From: Adhaeribacter_A terreus
Lineage (GTDB): Bacteria > Bacteroidota > Bacteroidia > Cytophagales > Hymenobacteraceae
Assembly (NCBI RefSeq): GCF_042657365.1
Contig: NZ_JBHSKT010000003.1
Span: forward strand, 310,001 to 374,000
Reading direction: 5' to 3'
DNA length: 64,000 nt
This document shows, piece after piece, positions 25,488 to 34,214 of this stretch. The position numbers and the translations under genes are program-made. The notes beneath the pieces were generated by a model. The model was not told the DNA's origin. It saw only the letters and a list, made by a program, of their open reading frames with translations, and did no database searches. Every line of letters begins with the position of its first letter. The first letter of the stretch is position 1.

Positions 25488-25667
25488 TTAGCGCCGCGGG
25501 TGCGCTTTGCGGTAACCCACTACCAAAATAATGATCCAGACCGGGAAAAAAGCGGTGCAGATCGATGCGAAATAAGGATCTACCGTAAAGAATAAAACGA
25601 AATACAAAAGCAGGTTAATAACCAGGCCGGCAATTCCAATTACATAATAAGGGTTTCGTTTTTTCAT
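25488..25667 (-). CDS. Small two-helix membrane protein, unknown
   Basis: 59 residues from the ATG at 25667 (a TTG four codons upstream is an alternative). Two hydrophobic helices, IGIAGLVINLLLYFVLF and ICTAFFPVWIIILVVGY, with a short loop and a basic tail (RKAHPRR) on the inside by the positive-inside rule. Convergent with the DUF3127 gene; the two stops are 57 bases apart and share a terminator region. I do not recognise it, but size and hydrophobicity are consistent with a real gene. Confidence 0.6.
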   Translation of the reverse strand: MKKRNPYYVIGIAGLVINLLLYFVLFFTVDPYFASICTAFFPVWIIILVVGYRKAHPRR

Positions 25668-25767
25668 AGCTTCAACCAATTTGAACTACAGTTTCAACGT
25701 AGAACACCTGAACCGGTTCTGTGCAGGAATTTGAATATGGTAATTCCTTGAATGAAGTAGTAATAAA

Positions 25768-25798
25768 TACTTTTTCAGGCTAAAACCCTACCGTTTTT
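25768..25798 (-). repeat. 31-bp dispersed element, copy
   Basis: Reads AAAAACGGTAGGGTTT, TAGCCTG, AAAAAGTA on the minus strand, in the divergent gap between the small membrane gene and the SDR gene. Confidence 0.7.
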
Positions 25799-25870
25799 TC
25801 TTCCGTTCGGTACATTATAAATTACAGCAATTGCTGAAATAAATTATTCATTGCTACGGCATCTCGAAAT

Positions 25871-26746
25871 ATGTTCGATCCGGAAAAAAATTCCACACAA
25901 AGCTTAACCAATAAAATTGCGGTTGTAACTGGTGCCAGTTCGGGCATTGGTAAAGTTACAGCGCGTGAACTGGCCCGGCTTGGCGCACACGTAATTATGG
26001 TTTGCCGCAACCAGGAAAAAGGCGAAAAAAGCAGACAGGAAATTATTGCGAAAACTGGTAATCAGAACGTAACCCTTTTACTGGCAGATCTGAGCTTAAT
26101 GCAGGAAACCCGGCGCGTGGCAGAAGAAATAAACCACCTGATTCCAAAGCTCGATATTCTGATCAATAATGCCGGGATGATGCCCGGAAAACGCGAAGAA
26201 ACTGCCGAAGGGTTTGAGCTTTCCTGGGCTACCAATTATCTGTCGGTGTTTTTGTTTACTAATCTCCTGCTCGATAAACTGTTGGCTGCATATTCGGCCC
26301 GGATCATTAATGTATCTTCGGAAGTGCACCGGCTTGGATATATCAATTTGCAGGAAATGCATAAACCGGGAAAATACAGCTCCATTACTGCATACGCCGA
26401 TAGCAAACTTGCCACCATTATGTTTACTTATGAACTCGCGCGCCGCCTCGAACTAACTGGCATTACGGTAAACTGTCTGCACCCGGGTGTTGTTGCTACA
26501 AATGTTACGGGGCAAGCACACACCGCCATGAAATACTTGTTCATGCTCGGGCGGCCCTTTATGCGTTCGCCGGCAAAAGGCGCGGAAACTACTTTATACC
26601 TGGCAACTTCGCCTGATTTAACCGGAGTAAGCGGTTTGTATTACAAAAATAAAAAAGCAGTGCGCTCTTCGGGCCAAAGTTACAACCCGGCCATTGCGCG
26701 GCGCTTATGGTTATTATCTGAAAAGCAGACCGGTTTTCAAGCATAA
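25871..26746 (+). CDS. Short-chain dehydrogenase (retinol-dehydrogenase-like)
   Basis: NAD(P)-dependent oxidoreductase with a Rossmann fold, 291 residues. Cofactor motif TGASSGIGK, NNAGMM after strand 4, catalytic Ser in NVSSEVH and the YADSK (YxxxK) pair. The overall pattern, including LHPGVVATNV, is that of retinol-dehydrogenase/WW-oxidoreductase-type SDRs, a label that rarely reflects true substrate in bacteria. It is followed after 30 bases by the AlbA_2/HTH gene on the same strand, so the two may be cotranscribed. Confidence 0.87.
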   Translation: MFDPEKNSTQSLTNKIAVVTGASSGIGKVTARELARLGAHVIMVCRNQEKGEKSRQEIIAKTGNQNVTLLLADLSLMQETRRVAEEINHLIPKLDILINNAGMMPGKREETAEGFELSWATNYLSVFLFTNLLLDKLLAAYSARIINVSSEVHRLGYINLQEMHKPGKYSSITAYADSKLATIMFTYELARRLELTGITVNCLHPGVVATNVTGQAHTAMKYLFMLGRPFMRSPAKGAETTLYLATSPDLTGVSGLYYKNKKAVRSSGQSYNPAIARRLWLLSEKQTGFQA

Positions 26747-26776
26747 TAAATCTGGCTACTGCTTTAAACAGCAAAC

Positions 26777-27400
26777 ATGAAAGAACTACAGCTACTTATT
26801 TCCGGAGGCGAAAGCGATACGCTTGATTTTAAAAAACGTATCAGGCAGGCTGATCGCATTGCCCGCACGGTGGCTTCCTTTGCGAATACGCGCGGCGGCA
26901 TTATTCTGGTTGGCGTAATGGATAACGGGGAAATTTCAGGCATAGATCCGGAGGAAGAAAAACATACTTTGGAACAAGCTGCTAATCTTTATTGCAAACC
27001 ACCGGTTAAAGTCTTTTTTAAAGAACTGGAAGATGAAGATGGAAAGACCGTGCTGAAAGTTGTGATTCCGGAAAGTGCTGAAAAACCGCATCTGGTTAAA
27101 ATAAACGAAGGCGACTGGCGTATTTACCTGCGGGTAAAAGACGAAACGGTACAAAAGAGCCAAATGGCTGAAAAAGTGCTGAAAAATGAGGCTACCGAAA
27201 AAATGCTCCCGGTTTTCGACGAACAGGAAATTGCTCTGCTCGACTTTTTGAAACAATACCAACGCATTACGCAGAAACAATTCATGAAACTGGTAAATGT
27301 TTCGCAACGGCAGGCTTATCATATTCTGGTCAGAATGGTATTACAAGGCTCGATCCGGCTGCACAACAAGGAAAAAGAAGATTATTATACCCTTCGATAA
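26777..27400 (+). CDS. AlbA_2 (Schlafen-like) domain protein with winged helix
   Basis: 207 residues. The N-terminal domain (about 5-130) is the AlbA_2/AAA_4-type: ESDTLDFKKRI, IARTVASFANTRGGIILVGV and a basic strand pair ending in WRIYLRVKDETVQ. This family is associated with nucleic-acid binding and is related to Schlafen. The C-terminal 70 residues look like a winged helix (EIALLDFLKQYQRITQKQFM, SQRQAYHILVRMVLQGSI), so a DNA-binding regulator is likely. It follows the SDR gene closely. Target unknown. Confidence 0.78.
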   Translation: MKELQLLISGGESDTLDFKKRIRQADRIARTVASFANTRGGIILVGVMDNGEISGIDPEEEKHTLEQAANLYCKPPVKVFFKELEDEDGKTVLKVVIPESAEKPHLVKINEGDWRIYLRVKDETVQKSQMAEKVLKNEATEKMLPVFDEQEIALLDFLKQYQRITQKQFMKLVNVSQRQAYHILVRMVLQGSIRLHNKEKEDYYTLR

Positions 27401-27472
27401 AGTTTAAATTCAAAGCGAATCAATATTTCTTACCTTTACGCAGTCCAACTATATCAGAAAAGCGAAACGAAT

Positions 27473-28003
27473 ATGAATAATACTTTTGGGAAAAATATAA
27501 TCCCGGAAAATGATGAGGAACGCTTAGCTGCACTTCGTAACTATAAAAAAGTGGACTTTCAGGTTGATAACCACTTTAATAAAATTGCCCGGCTGGCCGC
27601 CAAGATCTTTAATATGCCTATTGCTTTAATTGCGTTTGTAGATAAAGAAGAAGTTCTTTTTAAAGCAAATGTGGGCATGGAAGGAACCGATACCGTGAGC
27701 CGGGGCATTAGCCTCTGTTCGCTGGCGGTGCTGGATGAGGACGTAACCGTTTTTGACAGACCTTTGGAAGAAGCCTGTTTGCTTTCTAATCCTTTGGTTA
27801 CCGGTCAGTTTGGGTTAAGATTTTACGCCGGCGCACCGCTCAAAACCCGGGACGGGTATAATATCGGCACCTTATGCATTGTAGATAAAAAGCAACGCTA
27901 TATTACCGAAGCGCAAAAATCTATTCTTCAGGATCTGGCTTCCATTACGATGGACCAGCTGGATTGCCGCCTGGCGTTGCTGGAACGAACTGTAACTAAC
28001 TGA
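27473..28003 (+). CDS. GAF-domain protein
   Basis: 176 residues, a single GAF domain plus an N-terminal helix: FNKIARLAAKIFNMPIALIAFVD, VSRGISLCSLAVL, LRFYAGAPLKTRDGYNIGTL and a final helix LQDLASITMDQL. This RFYAGAPL...G...GTLC layout is the type often fused to histidine kinases and diguanylate cyclases; here it stands alone, so it may be a ligand-binding partner protein. A strong terminator follows 23 bases after the stop. Confidence 0.82.
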   Translation: MNNTFGKNIIPENDEERLAALRNYKKVDFQVDNHFNKIARLAAKIFNMPIALIAFVDKEEVLFKANVGMEGTDTVSRGISLCSLAVLDEDVTVFDRPLEEACLLSNPLVTGQFGLRFYAGAPLKTRDGYNIGTLCIVDKKQRYITEAQKSILQDLASITMDQLDCRLALLERTVTN

Positions 28004-28025
28004 TGTCGTTAAAATTTTATAAAAG

Positions 28026-28057
28026 AAAAAGCCTTTGATTTACATCAAAGGCTTTTT
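28026..28057 (+). terminator. Bidirectional terminator
   Basis: AAAAAGCCTTTGAT pairs perfectly with ATCAAAGGCTTTTT around TTAC, between the GAF gene and the convergent small basic gene. Confidence 0.92.
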
Positions 28058-28078
28058 CTTTTTAGCAGATAGCGAATA

Positions 28079-28189
28079 TTAATCGTATTTCTTGGCGTTT
28101 TTCTTTTCCTGTTTTGCAGCTTTCTTTTCCTTTTCGGTTTTAGCCGGTTTCTTTTTGTCTTCCTTGCGGGCGTCTGTTCCTTTAGCCAT
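28079..28189 (-). CDS. Very small basic protein (36 residues)
   Basis: A short ORF beginning ATGGCTAAAGGAACAGAC on the minus strand. The product starts MAKGTDARKEDKKKPAK and ends KKNAKKYD: nearly half its residues are Lys or Arg, alternating with Glu and Ala, with no hydrophobic core. Short Lys-rich proteins of this kind occur in Bacteroidota genomes; they could bind RNA, DNA or ribosomes, but nothing here proves it. It has an ATG, a stop, and shares the bidirectional terminator just downstream, which supports a real gene. Confidence 0.6.
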   Translation of the reverse strand: MAKGTDARKEDKKKPAKTEKEKKAAKQEKKNAKKYD

Positions 28190-28323
28190 CACTATTAAAA
28201 TTTAGGTTTAAAATTCCGTTACAAAGGTAAACTTCAAATTAAAGAAATTATTGCTGGAAAACCGACATGCATAACTGTCATTTGGTTATTTTTTTCAATT
28301 GCACGGATTAATTAAACGCAAAA

Positions 28324-28354
28324 AAAAACGCTATAGTTTTAGGCTGAAAAACCG
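28324..28354 (+). repeat. 31-bp dispersed element, copy
   Basis: Reads AAAAACGCTATAGTTT, TAGGCTG, AAAAACCG on the plus strand. Confidence 0.7.
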
Positions 28355-28419
28355 GTACAAAATTTCCTTAAAAAGAGCGAAAATTAAAACTTTCGTTTTC
28401 AGCGATTTACCATTTTTTT

Positions 28420-28450
28420 CACATTTTATTCAGAAAATATAGCGTTTTAA
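28420..28450 (-). repeat. 31-bp dispersed element, diverged copy
   Basis: Reads AAAACGCTATATTTTC, TGAAT, AAAATGTG on the minus strand, facing the copy at 28324. Confidence 0.5.
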
Positions 28451-28560
28451 CTATTCAGATTCTGTAACTGTGCGTACAAATAGTAACCGGAATTTCCATA
28501 AAAGCCGGTTGCAAAACGAAGTCAGGCAAATTAGCTACTATTCTAAACCAATCTGATCCG

Positions 28561-29901
28561 ATGACTGAAAAACAGAAAGCAAAACTGAAAAAAATGTTCG
28601 TGCTCGATACATCTGTGATTCTTTATGACCACAGCGCTGTAGAACATTTCGGGCCCCACGATGTAGCCATTCCGATTACCGTGCTCGAAGAGCTCGATAA
28701 CTTTAAGAAAGGCAACGACATTAAAAATTTTGAAGCCCGCGAATTCATCCGGTATATCGACGAACTATCTTCTTCGAGCCGTTTGCAGGAATGGATCCCG
28801 CTTGGCGGCAAAGATAAAGGCCGTTTCCGGGTGCTCATGAGCCATGCATCGGAAATTGACGCCGAAAAGGTTTTTGGAGAAGAAAAAGCGGATCATAAGA
28901 TCCTGAATTCGGCTTTACAATTGCAGCAGGAAAATCCGAAATGCCTGGTTATTCTGGTTTCGAAAGATATAAATCTGCGTCTGAAAGCCCGTTCGCTGAA
29001 TTTAATTGCTGAAGATTACGAAACGGGTAAAATTCAGAATGTTTCATCGCTTTACACCGGCATAGACGAATTACATAATGTGAGCGATGAAGCCATTGGC
29101 GAACTGTACGAAAAAGGCAGTTGCGACAGCAGCCGTATTCTGCAAAATCCGCCTGCAGATAATCATTACTTTATTCTGCGCGGCTCAAACAGTTCTATTC
29201 TGGCATATTTTAATCCGGAACAGAAACGCATAGAACGGGTAGATAAGATGATGTCTTATGGCATAAAACCGCGCAACGCCGAACAAACTTTTGCCATGCA
29301 CGCCATTATGAATCCGGCGGTAAAACTGGTTACCATTCAGGGCATTGCCGGTACCGGTAAAACGCTTTTGGCTTTAGCCGGAGCGCTGGAACAACGCCGC
29401 AACTTCTGGCAAATTTACTTAGCCCGACCAATCGTTCCGCTCAGCAATAAAGATATTGGTTACCTGCCCGGCGATATAAAAAGCAAACTTAATCCTTACA
29501 TGGAACCGCTCTGGGACAACCTGAAATTCATTCAGAACCAGTATTCAGAAAACAGCAAGGAAGCGAGTAAACTTAAGGAAATGGTGGAGCAGGAAAAACT
29601 CATGATCGTGCCTTTGGCCTATATCCGCGGACGAAGTATTTCAAATGTGATCTTTATTGTAGATGAAGCCCAGAACTTAACGCCGCACGAAGTAAAAACC
29701 ATTATTTCCCGCGCCGGCGAAAACACCAAGATCATCTTCACCGGCGACATTTTCCAGATCGATACGCCTTATCTCGATACGCAAAGTAACGGCCTCTCCT
29801 ATCTGATCGATAAAGCGAAAAACCACAAACTCTACGCGCATATTACCTTACAAAAAGGCGAACGTTCTGATCTGGCAAACCTGGCGAATGAACTTTTATA
29901 A
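28561..29901 (+). CDS. PIN-PhoH family protein (PhoH2-like)
   Basis: Fusion of a PIN-type ribonuclease domain and a PhoH ATPase, 446 residues. PIN domain (about 10-150): MFVLDTSVILYD, VLEELDNFKKG and a later acidic SKDINLRLKARSL supply the metal-binding acidic residues. PhoH ATPase (about 235-446): GIAGTGKTLLAL (Walker A), IYLARPIVPLSNKDIGYLPG, FIVDEAQNLTPHEV (Walker B) and FTGDIFQIDTPYLD. Such proteins unwind and cut RNA in the mycobacterial homologue; a role in RNA turnover is likely here. Monocistronic. Confidence 0.92.
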   Translation: MTEKQKAKLKKMFVLDTSVILYDHSAVEHFGPHDVAIPITVLEELDNFKKGNDIKNFEAREFIRYIDELSSSSRLQEWIPLGGKDKGRFRVLMSHASEIDAEKVFGEEKADHKILNSALQLQQENPKCLVILVSKDINLRLKARSLNLIAEDYETGKIQNVSSLYTGIDELHNVSDEAIGELYEKGSCDSSRILQNPPADNHYFILRGSNSSILAYFNPEQKRIERVDKMMSYGIKPRNAEQTFAMHAIMNPAVKLVTIQGIAGTGKTLLALAGALEQRRNFWQIYLARPIVPLSNKDIGYLPGDIKSKLNPYMEPLWDNLKFIQNQYSENSKEASKLKEMVEQEKLMIVPLAYIRGRSISNVIFIVDEAQNLTPHEVKTIISRAGENTKIIFTGDIFQIDTPYLDTQSNGLSYLIDKAKNHKLYAHITLQKGERSDLANLANELL

Positions 29902-29979
29902 AGTGGAAATTTGAAAGAGAGTAAAATTTATATTTAACATATTTCTCACACTCATTACATTTTATAAATACTCTCAATT

Positions 29980-30017
29980 AAAAAAGCAGCGCTGAAATTT
30001 ATCAGCACTGCTTTTTT
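29980..30017. terminator. Bidirectional terminator between PIN-PhoH and DinB
   Basis: AAAAAAGCAGCGCTGA pairs with TCAGCACTGCTTTTTT with one wobble and an AATTTA loop; T runs on both strands. Confidence 0.9.
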
Positions 30018-30039
30018 GCTTCCAAAGCATAGCGTTTTT
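30009..30039 (-). repeat. 31-bp dispersed element, copy
   Basis: Reads AAAAACGCTATGCTTT, GGAAGC, AAAAAAGCA on the minus strand; it overlaps the DinB stop codon at one end and the terminator arm at the other. Confidence 0.65.
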
Positions 30040-30574
30040 ACAAAGTAACTTCCTGCTTTAAATAGCGGCTTTGAATAATATCCATGTGATGGTTTTCGTG
30101 CGCAGCAATGACCCAGGCTAATGAACGAACATTATACGTGGCGTTATTAGCTTTACCGAAACTATCAACCATTTCCGGGCTGAAGCTTTTGAAAAGCATA
30201 ATAGTTGATTGACGTTGCAAACGATATTCAGCAATAATATTAGCCAGTTTCCGGCGGTTCGCATCAGAATTCCGGGCATAATCGTCTTCACTGAAACCTG
30301 GCAGCATAGCTTGCTCATTTCTGGCAAAACACAAAGCGCGGAAAGCCATAATGCGTTCCGTATCGAGCATATGCTGCAGCAATTCTTTTAAGCTCCATTT
30401 TCCTTCTGCGTAGCCTTTTTCGGTTTCGGCTTCTTCCAGGTTATCGAATAAACGTAGCAGATCTTCGCATTGGGTTTCCAGCAAAGCTAAAATATCAGTT
30501 TCCGGCAGGCGCTTCAGGTAGGTTTCAAAATAGGCCGGATATTCGTTCGGGGCGGGTTTGTGGAGATTGTTCAT
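30038..30574 (-). CDS. DinB-family protein
   Basis: 178 residues, a four-helix bundle of the DinB/YfiT type. The three metal-binding His are seen in LKELLQHMLDTE and in AHENHHMDIIQ near the C-terminus; the GKWSLKELLQH start of the second helix is diagnostic. Family members include thiol transferases and metal-dependent hydrolases, and DinB itself is DNA-damage-induced, so substrate is open. Convergent with PIN-PhoH, with a bidirectional terminator between. Confidence 0.85.
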   Translation of the reverse strand: MNNLHKPAPNEYPAYFETYLKRLPETDILALLETQCEDLLRLFDNLEEAETEKGYAEGKWSLKELLQHMLDTERIMAFRALCFARNEQAMLPGFSEDDYARNSDANRRKLANIIAEYRLQRQSTIMLFKSFSPEMVDSFGKANNATYNVRSLAWVIAAHENHHMDIIQSRYLKQEVTL

Positions 30575-30578
30575 GATT

Positions 30579-30609
30579 AAAACGGTAGGGTTTTTGGGTT
30601 AAAAAGTGC
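30579..30609 (+). repeat. 31-bp dispersed element, copy
   Basis: Reads AAAACGGTAGGGTTTT, TGGGTT, AAAAAGTGC on the plus strand, five bases upstream of the DinB start but pointing away from it. Confidence 0.7.
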
Positions 30610-30721
30610 TTAGCAAAGTAAACGTTATTTCAGAAATTTACTTGTGCTTTTTTTGCTTTTTTACTCTCGCTAAAAACCACACTCTTTCTTAAACTAACAT
30701 ATTTTTAAATAATTCTTCAGC

Positions 30722-30752
30722 GAAAACGCTATGGTTTTGGGGTCAAAAAGTC
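30722..30752 (+). repeat. 31-bp dispersed element, copy
   Basis: Reads GAAAACGCTATGGTTT, TGGGGTC, AAAAAGTC on the plus strand, 82 bases before the S46 peptidase start. Confidence 0.7.
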
Positions 30753-30834
30753 ACAGCGTAGCCGGATGTTTTTCTAAACCGCCACGCTTCGTCATTTTTG
30801 CTTAACTTCGTCTTTTAAATCTTAATCACTACGA

Positions 30835-33120
30835 ATGAAAAAGAAAACCATTCTGGTCCGGTTGCTGGCTTTGCTTTTGCTTGCGCCCTTAACCGGCCGC
30901 GCTGACGAAGGCATGTGGCTGCCGCTGCTGCTCAAACAACTGAACGAAAGCGACATGCAGAAACGCGGTCTGAAACTTTCGGCCGAAGATATTTACAGCA
31001 TCAACAAAACCAGTCTGAAAGACGCCATCGTTTTATTTGGCGGCGGCTGCACCGGCGAAATGATCTCCGGTGAAGGACTTTTGCTTACCAACCACCACTG
31101 CGGCTACAGCCAGATCCAGAGCCACAGTTCTGTAAAACAAGATTACCTGACAAACGGTTTCTGGGCCATGAACCGCTCCGAAGAATTACCGAATCCAGGC
31201 TTAACCGCAACTTTCATTGTAAGAATGGAAGACGTAACGGCGCAGGTTTTAAAAGATATTCCGGCTAATTTACCGGAAGCTGAGCGCGAGAAAAAAGTGC
31301 AGGCAAACATTGCAGGCATTGAAAAAACAGCTGTTACCGGCACGCATTACAAAGCCCAGATCAAGCCTTATTTCTATGGCACCGAATATTACATGTTCAT
31401 CACCGAAACCTTTACCGACGTTCGTTTGGTAGGCGCGCCACCTTCTGCAATCGGTAAATTTGGTGGCGACACCGATAACTGGATGTGGCCACGCCATACC
31501 GGTGACTTTTCGGTTTTCCGCGTTTATGCCGGCCCGGATAACAAACCAGCCGCTTACGCTGCCGAAAATAAACCTTATAAACCGAAACATTTCCTGCCAA
31601 TTTCCCTGAAACCGATCAAGGAAACTGACTTTACCATGGTTTTCGGTTTCCCGGGCCGCACCACGGAATACCTGCCTTCTTATGCAATTAAAGAAATTTA
31701 TGAAGTTTCGAATCCGGCTAAAATTGCGATCCGCGAAACCAAACTGAATATCCTGGACAAGCACATGAAAGCTTCCGATGAAGTTCGGATTCAGTACGCC
31801 GCCAAATATGCCAGCATCAGCAACTATCACAAAAAATGGATCGGCGAAAATCGCGGATTAAAAAAACTGAATGCCGTTGCTAAAAAACAGGAACTCGAAC
31901 AACAATTCACAACTTGGGTTAATGCGTCGCCGGAAAGAAAAGCCAAATATGGCACTGTACTTTCTGAGTTCGAGAAAAATTACAACAGCCTGAACGGCAT
32001 TACGCTTTCGCGCGATTATTTTATAGAAGCCGCTTTGGGCGTGGAGCTGATCAGTTATGCGCAGAACTACGTGGCTTTGGTAGATCTTATTAAAAACAAA
32101 GCGCCGCAAGCCGATATTGAAAAGCAACTGAAAAACCTGGGCAATTACGCAGGCTTTTTCAAAAACTACAACCTTGCAACCGATAAAGAAGTTTTCGCGG
32201 CGCTGCTGGAAATGTATTACAAAAATGTAGATTCTAAATTCCAGCCGGAATATTTCCGCACGACCGTTGAGAAAAAGTACAAAGGCAACTTTAAGAAATT
32301 CGCTGAAGATGTTTACGCGCAATCGTTTATGGTTTCACCGGAAAAAATTAAAACGGCATTGCCTAAAATTTCGGCAACCAATACCAAGCTGATCGAAAAA
32401 GACCCGGCTTATTTACTGGCTCGCGCTTTTACAGACAACTACCGCGCTAAAATTATGCCTACTTACGTAACTGCTTCCGATGCCAACACGCTGACGAACC
32501 GCTTATTTGTAACCGGCCTGCGCGAAATGCAAACCGATAAAAAATTCTATCCGGATGCAAATTCTACCTTGCGTGTTGCTTATGGTCAGGTTATGGGTTA
32601 CGAGCCAATGGATGGCGTAAAATACGATTATTACACAACGCTGGAAGGTTTAATGGAAAAAGCCGACCCGACGAATGTAGATTTCCAGGTGCCGCAAAAA
32701 CTGATCGACTTGTATAACGCAAAAGATTACGGCGATTATGCGGTGAACGGCGAAATGCCGATCGCGTTTGTGGCAACCAATCATACTACCGGCGGTAACT
32801 CCGGAAGCCCGGTAATTAACGCCAACGGCGAACTGATCGGTACCAACTTCGACCGCGCCTGGGAAAGCACCATGAGCGATATTATGTACGATCCGGACCG
32901 CGTACGCAATATTGTGCTGGATGCGCATTATACGCTTTTCATCATCGATAAATTTGCCGGAGCCGGCCATCTGATCAAAGAAATGAACATTGTGCGCGAA
33001 GTAACACCGTTACCAATGCTCGAGAACGATGTGGATCCGCAATCGGAAATGAAAATCGAAAAATCGGAGAAAAAGAAAAACAAAAAGAACAAATCGAAAA
33101 CCAAACTGAAAGCCGCCTAA
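30835..33120 (+). CDS. S46 dipeptidyl-peptidase (DPP11-type)
   Basis: Serine exopeptidase releasing dipeptides in the periplasm, important in peptide-using Bacteroidota. 761 residues with a signal peptide of about 23 residues. Triad: His in LLTNHHCGY (about 88), Asp224 in RHTGDFSVFRV, Ser656 in GGNSGSP. Arg674 lies 18 residues after the Ser, in NFDRAWE; in characterised S46 enzymes Arg at this spacing marks DPP11 (Asp/Glu at P1) and Gly marks DPP7, so acidic specificity is inferred. The C-terminus is a Lys-rich tail (KKKNKKNKSKTKLK). Start is the ATG before the signal peptide. Confidence 0.93.
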   Translation: MKKKTILVRLLALLLLAPLTGRADEGMWLPLLLKQLNESDMQKRGLKLSAEDIYSINKTSLKDAIVLFGGGCTGEMISGEGLLLTNHHCGYSQIQSHSSVKQDYLTNGFWAMNRSEELPNPGLTATFIVRMEDVTAQVLKDIPANLPEAEREKKVQANIAGIEKTAVTGTHYKAQIKPYFYGTEYYMFITETFTDVRLVGAPPSAIGKFGGDTDNWMWPRHTGDFSVFRVYAGPDNKPAAYAAENKPYKPKHFLPISLKPIKETDFTMVFGFPGRTTEYLPSYAIKEIYEVSNPAKIAIRETKLNILDKHMKASDEVRIQYAAKYASISNYHKKWIGENRGLKKLNAVAKKQELEQQFTTWVNASPERKAKYGTVLSEFEKNYNSLNGITLSRDYFIEAALGVELISYAQNYVALVDLIKNKAPQADIEKQLKNLGNYAGFFKNYNLATDKEVFAALLEMYYKNVDSKFQPEYFRTTVEKKYKGNFKKFAEDVYAQSFMVSPEKIKTALPKISATNTKLIEKDPAYLLARAFTDNYRAKIMPTYVTASDANTLTNRLFVTGLREMQTDKKFYPDANSTLRVAYGQVMGYEPMDGVKYDYYTTLEGLMEKADPTNVDFQVPQKLIDLYNAKDYGDYAVNGEMPIAFVATNHTTGGNSGSPVINANGELIGTNFDRAWESTMSDIMYDPDRVRNIVLDAHYTLFIIDKFAGAGHLIKEMNIVREVTPLPMLENDVDPQSEMKIEKSEKKKNKKNKSKTKLKAA

Positions 33121-33149
33121 AAACGGTATCGTTTCAATCAAAAAAAGTC
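33119..33149 (+). repeat. 31-bp dispersed element, copy over a stop codon
   Basis: Reads AAAAACGGTATCGTTT, CAATCAA, AAAAAGTC on the plus strand. It begins in the S46 stop codon and its A run forms part of the terminator stem. Confidence 0.7.
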
Positions 33150-33177
33150 GTGCCCGATGATCAGGCACGACTTTTTT
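33141..33177. terminator. Bidirectional terminator after the S46 peptidase
   Basis: AAAAAAGTCGTGCC pairs perfectly with GGCACGACTTTTTT around nine bases; T runs on both strands serve the convergent genes. Confidence 0.92.
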
Positions 33178-33199
33178 ATTGGATTTTGATAGCGCTTCA
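33169..33199 (-). repeat. 31-bp dispersed element, diverged copy
   Basis: Reads GAAGCGCTATCAAAAT, CCAAT, AAAAAAGTC on the minus strand; shares its A-run end with the right arm of the terminator, so the terminator is bracketed by two inverted copies. Confidence 0.5.
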
Positions 33200-34162
33200 G
33201 AATTGTTTTTTCAAACTAAAACCAACTCCCATTTCCTGGGTTTCTGTTGGGAAACTGTAAACGTTCCAGCTTACTTTTTTCTCCGAAACCGGTACCGTTT
33301 TATCAGCAAGCAAATTCCAGACACTCAATATTATCGTGGAAGTTCCCAAACCAATATTCAACATCGAAAGTGCTTTTTTAGCTTCATTCGTTTCCGGATA
33401 CCTCCCCATACCACTGTAGTAATCTTTCTCAAAATTAGCCGCCCCCAGAATTACCGAGCCTGCGCCCGCAGCCAAACCCAATACCGGCACAATTTTATTA
33501 TCCGAGCCTTGTGCGATCTGTATCAGGTTTACCGCATTCAGCGACAGATTAGCACCGCCCAAAACTGCCGAAGGCAAGCCATAACCATTTGAAATATAGT
33601 TGTAATTGTAGCTCGGTGGTGCTCCATAAGCCGGTTGAATCATCGCACATTCTTCCAACGTTAATCCCGAACTTTCAACCCAAGCTAGTAGTTCCGGCGT
33701 TTTCATATCGAAGATCCGATCGTATTGATGCGCTGCATTTATTTTTTCAGCAAGTTGGCGGCCGGCCGTTTGTTCGATCAAAAAACCAACTGCGCAAATA
33801 TTCCCATCTTTATCAATAAAGCAAGGTCGCCTTTCCCCTGGATGATCATAGTTTTTCGGAAATAAGCCTGCTCCAATATAAGCGTGTAATTGATCTAGCA
33901 ATGATGCGCGCCTTCGTTTTAATTCTTCCGGTAAATGTGCAGTCTCTCTTTTCCTTAGGATCTTCTCAACGTAAGTCAGATGCGTTTGAATGCGTTCTTT
34001 TTCACTTAAATATTCCGGAATCACCCCATACTTTTCAATTAAACTGATGTCTCCCAGCACGGCATTTATTGTCTGGTTCGAATCAGTCGGAGTTTGCTTA
34101 TGGTTGGTAAACAATGCTAGTGCAAGCAGGAAAAGGCAACAGGATATTACAGCTTTTTTCAT
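33197..34162 (-). CDS. Exported protein with Cys-containing motif, unknown
   Basis: 321 residues with a signal peptide (VISCCLFLLALALF). The middle carries ERRPCFIDKDGNICAVGFLI followed by EQTAGRQLAEKIN, a stretch I have seen repeatedly in unnamed Bacteroidota and myxobacterial exported proteins, with two Cys that could form a disulphide. The C-terminal third is Gly/Ala/Leu-rich with two or three possible membrane segments (VLGLAAGAGSVILGAA, LNIGLGTSTIILSVWNL). No enzyme family recognised. Transcribed towards the S46 gene with a shared terminator. Confidence 0.6.
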   Translation of the reverse strand: MKKAVISCCLFLLALALFTNHKQTPTDSNQTINAVLGDISLIEKYGVIPEYLSEKERIQTHLTYVEKILRKRETAHLPEELKRRRASLLDQLHAYIGAGLFPKNYDHPGERRPCFIDKDGNICAVGFLIEQTAGRQLAEKINAAHQYDRIFDMKTPELLAWVESSGLTLEECAMIQPAYGAPPSYNYNYISNGYGLPSAVLGGANLSLNAVNLIQIAQGSDNKIVPVLGLAAGAGSVILGAANFEKDYYSGMGRYPETNEAKKALSMLNIGLGTSTIILSVWNLLADKTVPVSEKKVSWNVYSFPTETQEMGVGFSLKKQF

Positions 34163-34214
34163 CGATGATTTGAGTTGTTTCCAGTATGACTTTACCCAAA
34201 CCTATTCCGTTGCA

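Larger units (their letters stand above)
28190..28560. other. 370-base gap with two dispersed elements
   Basis: Divergent region between the small basic gene and the PIN-PhoH gene. It contains elements at 28324-28354 (plus) and about 28420-28450 (minus) and otherwise only AT-rich DNA; no clear promoter was found. Confidence 0.55.
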
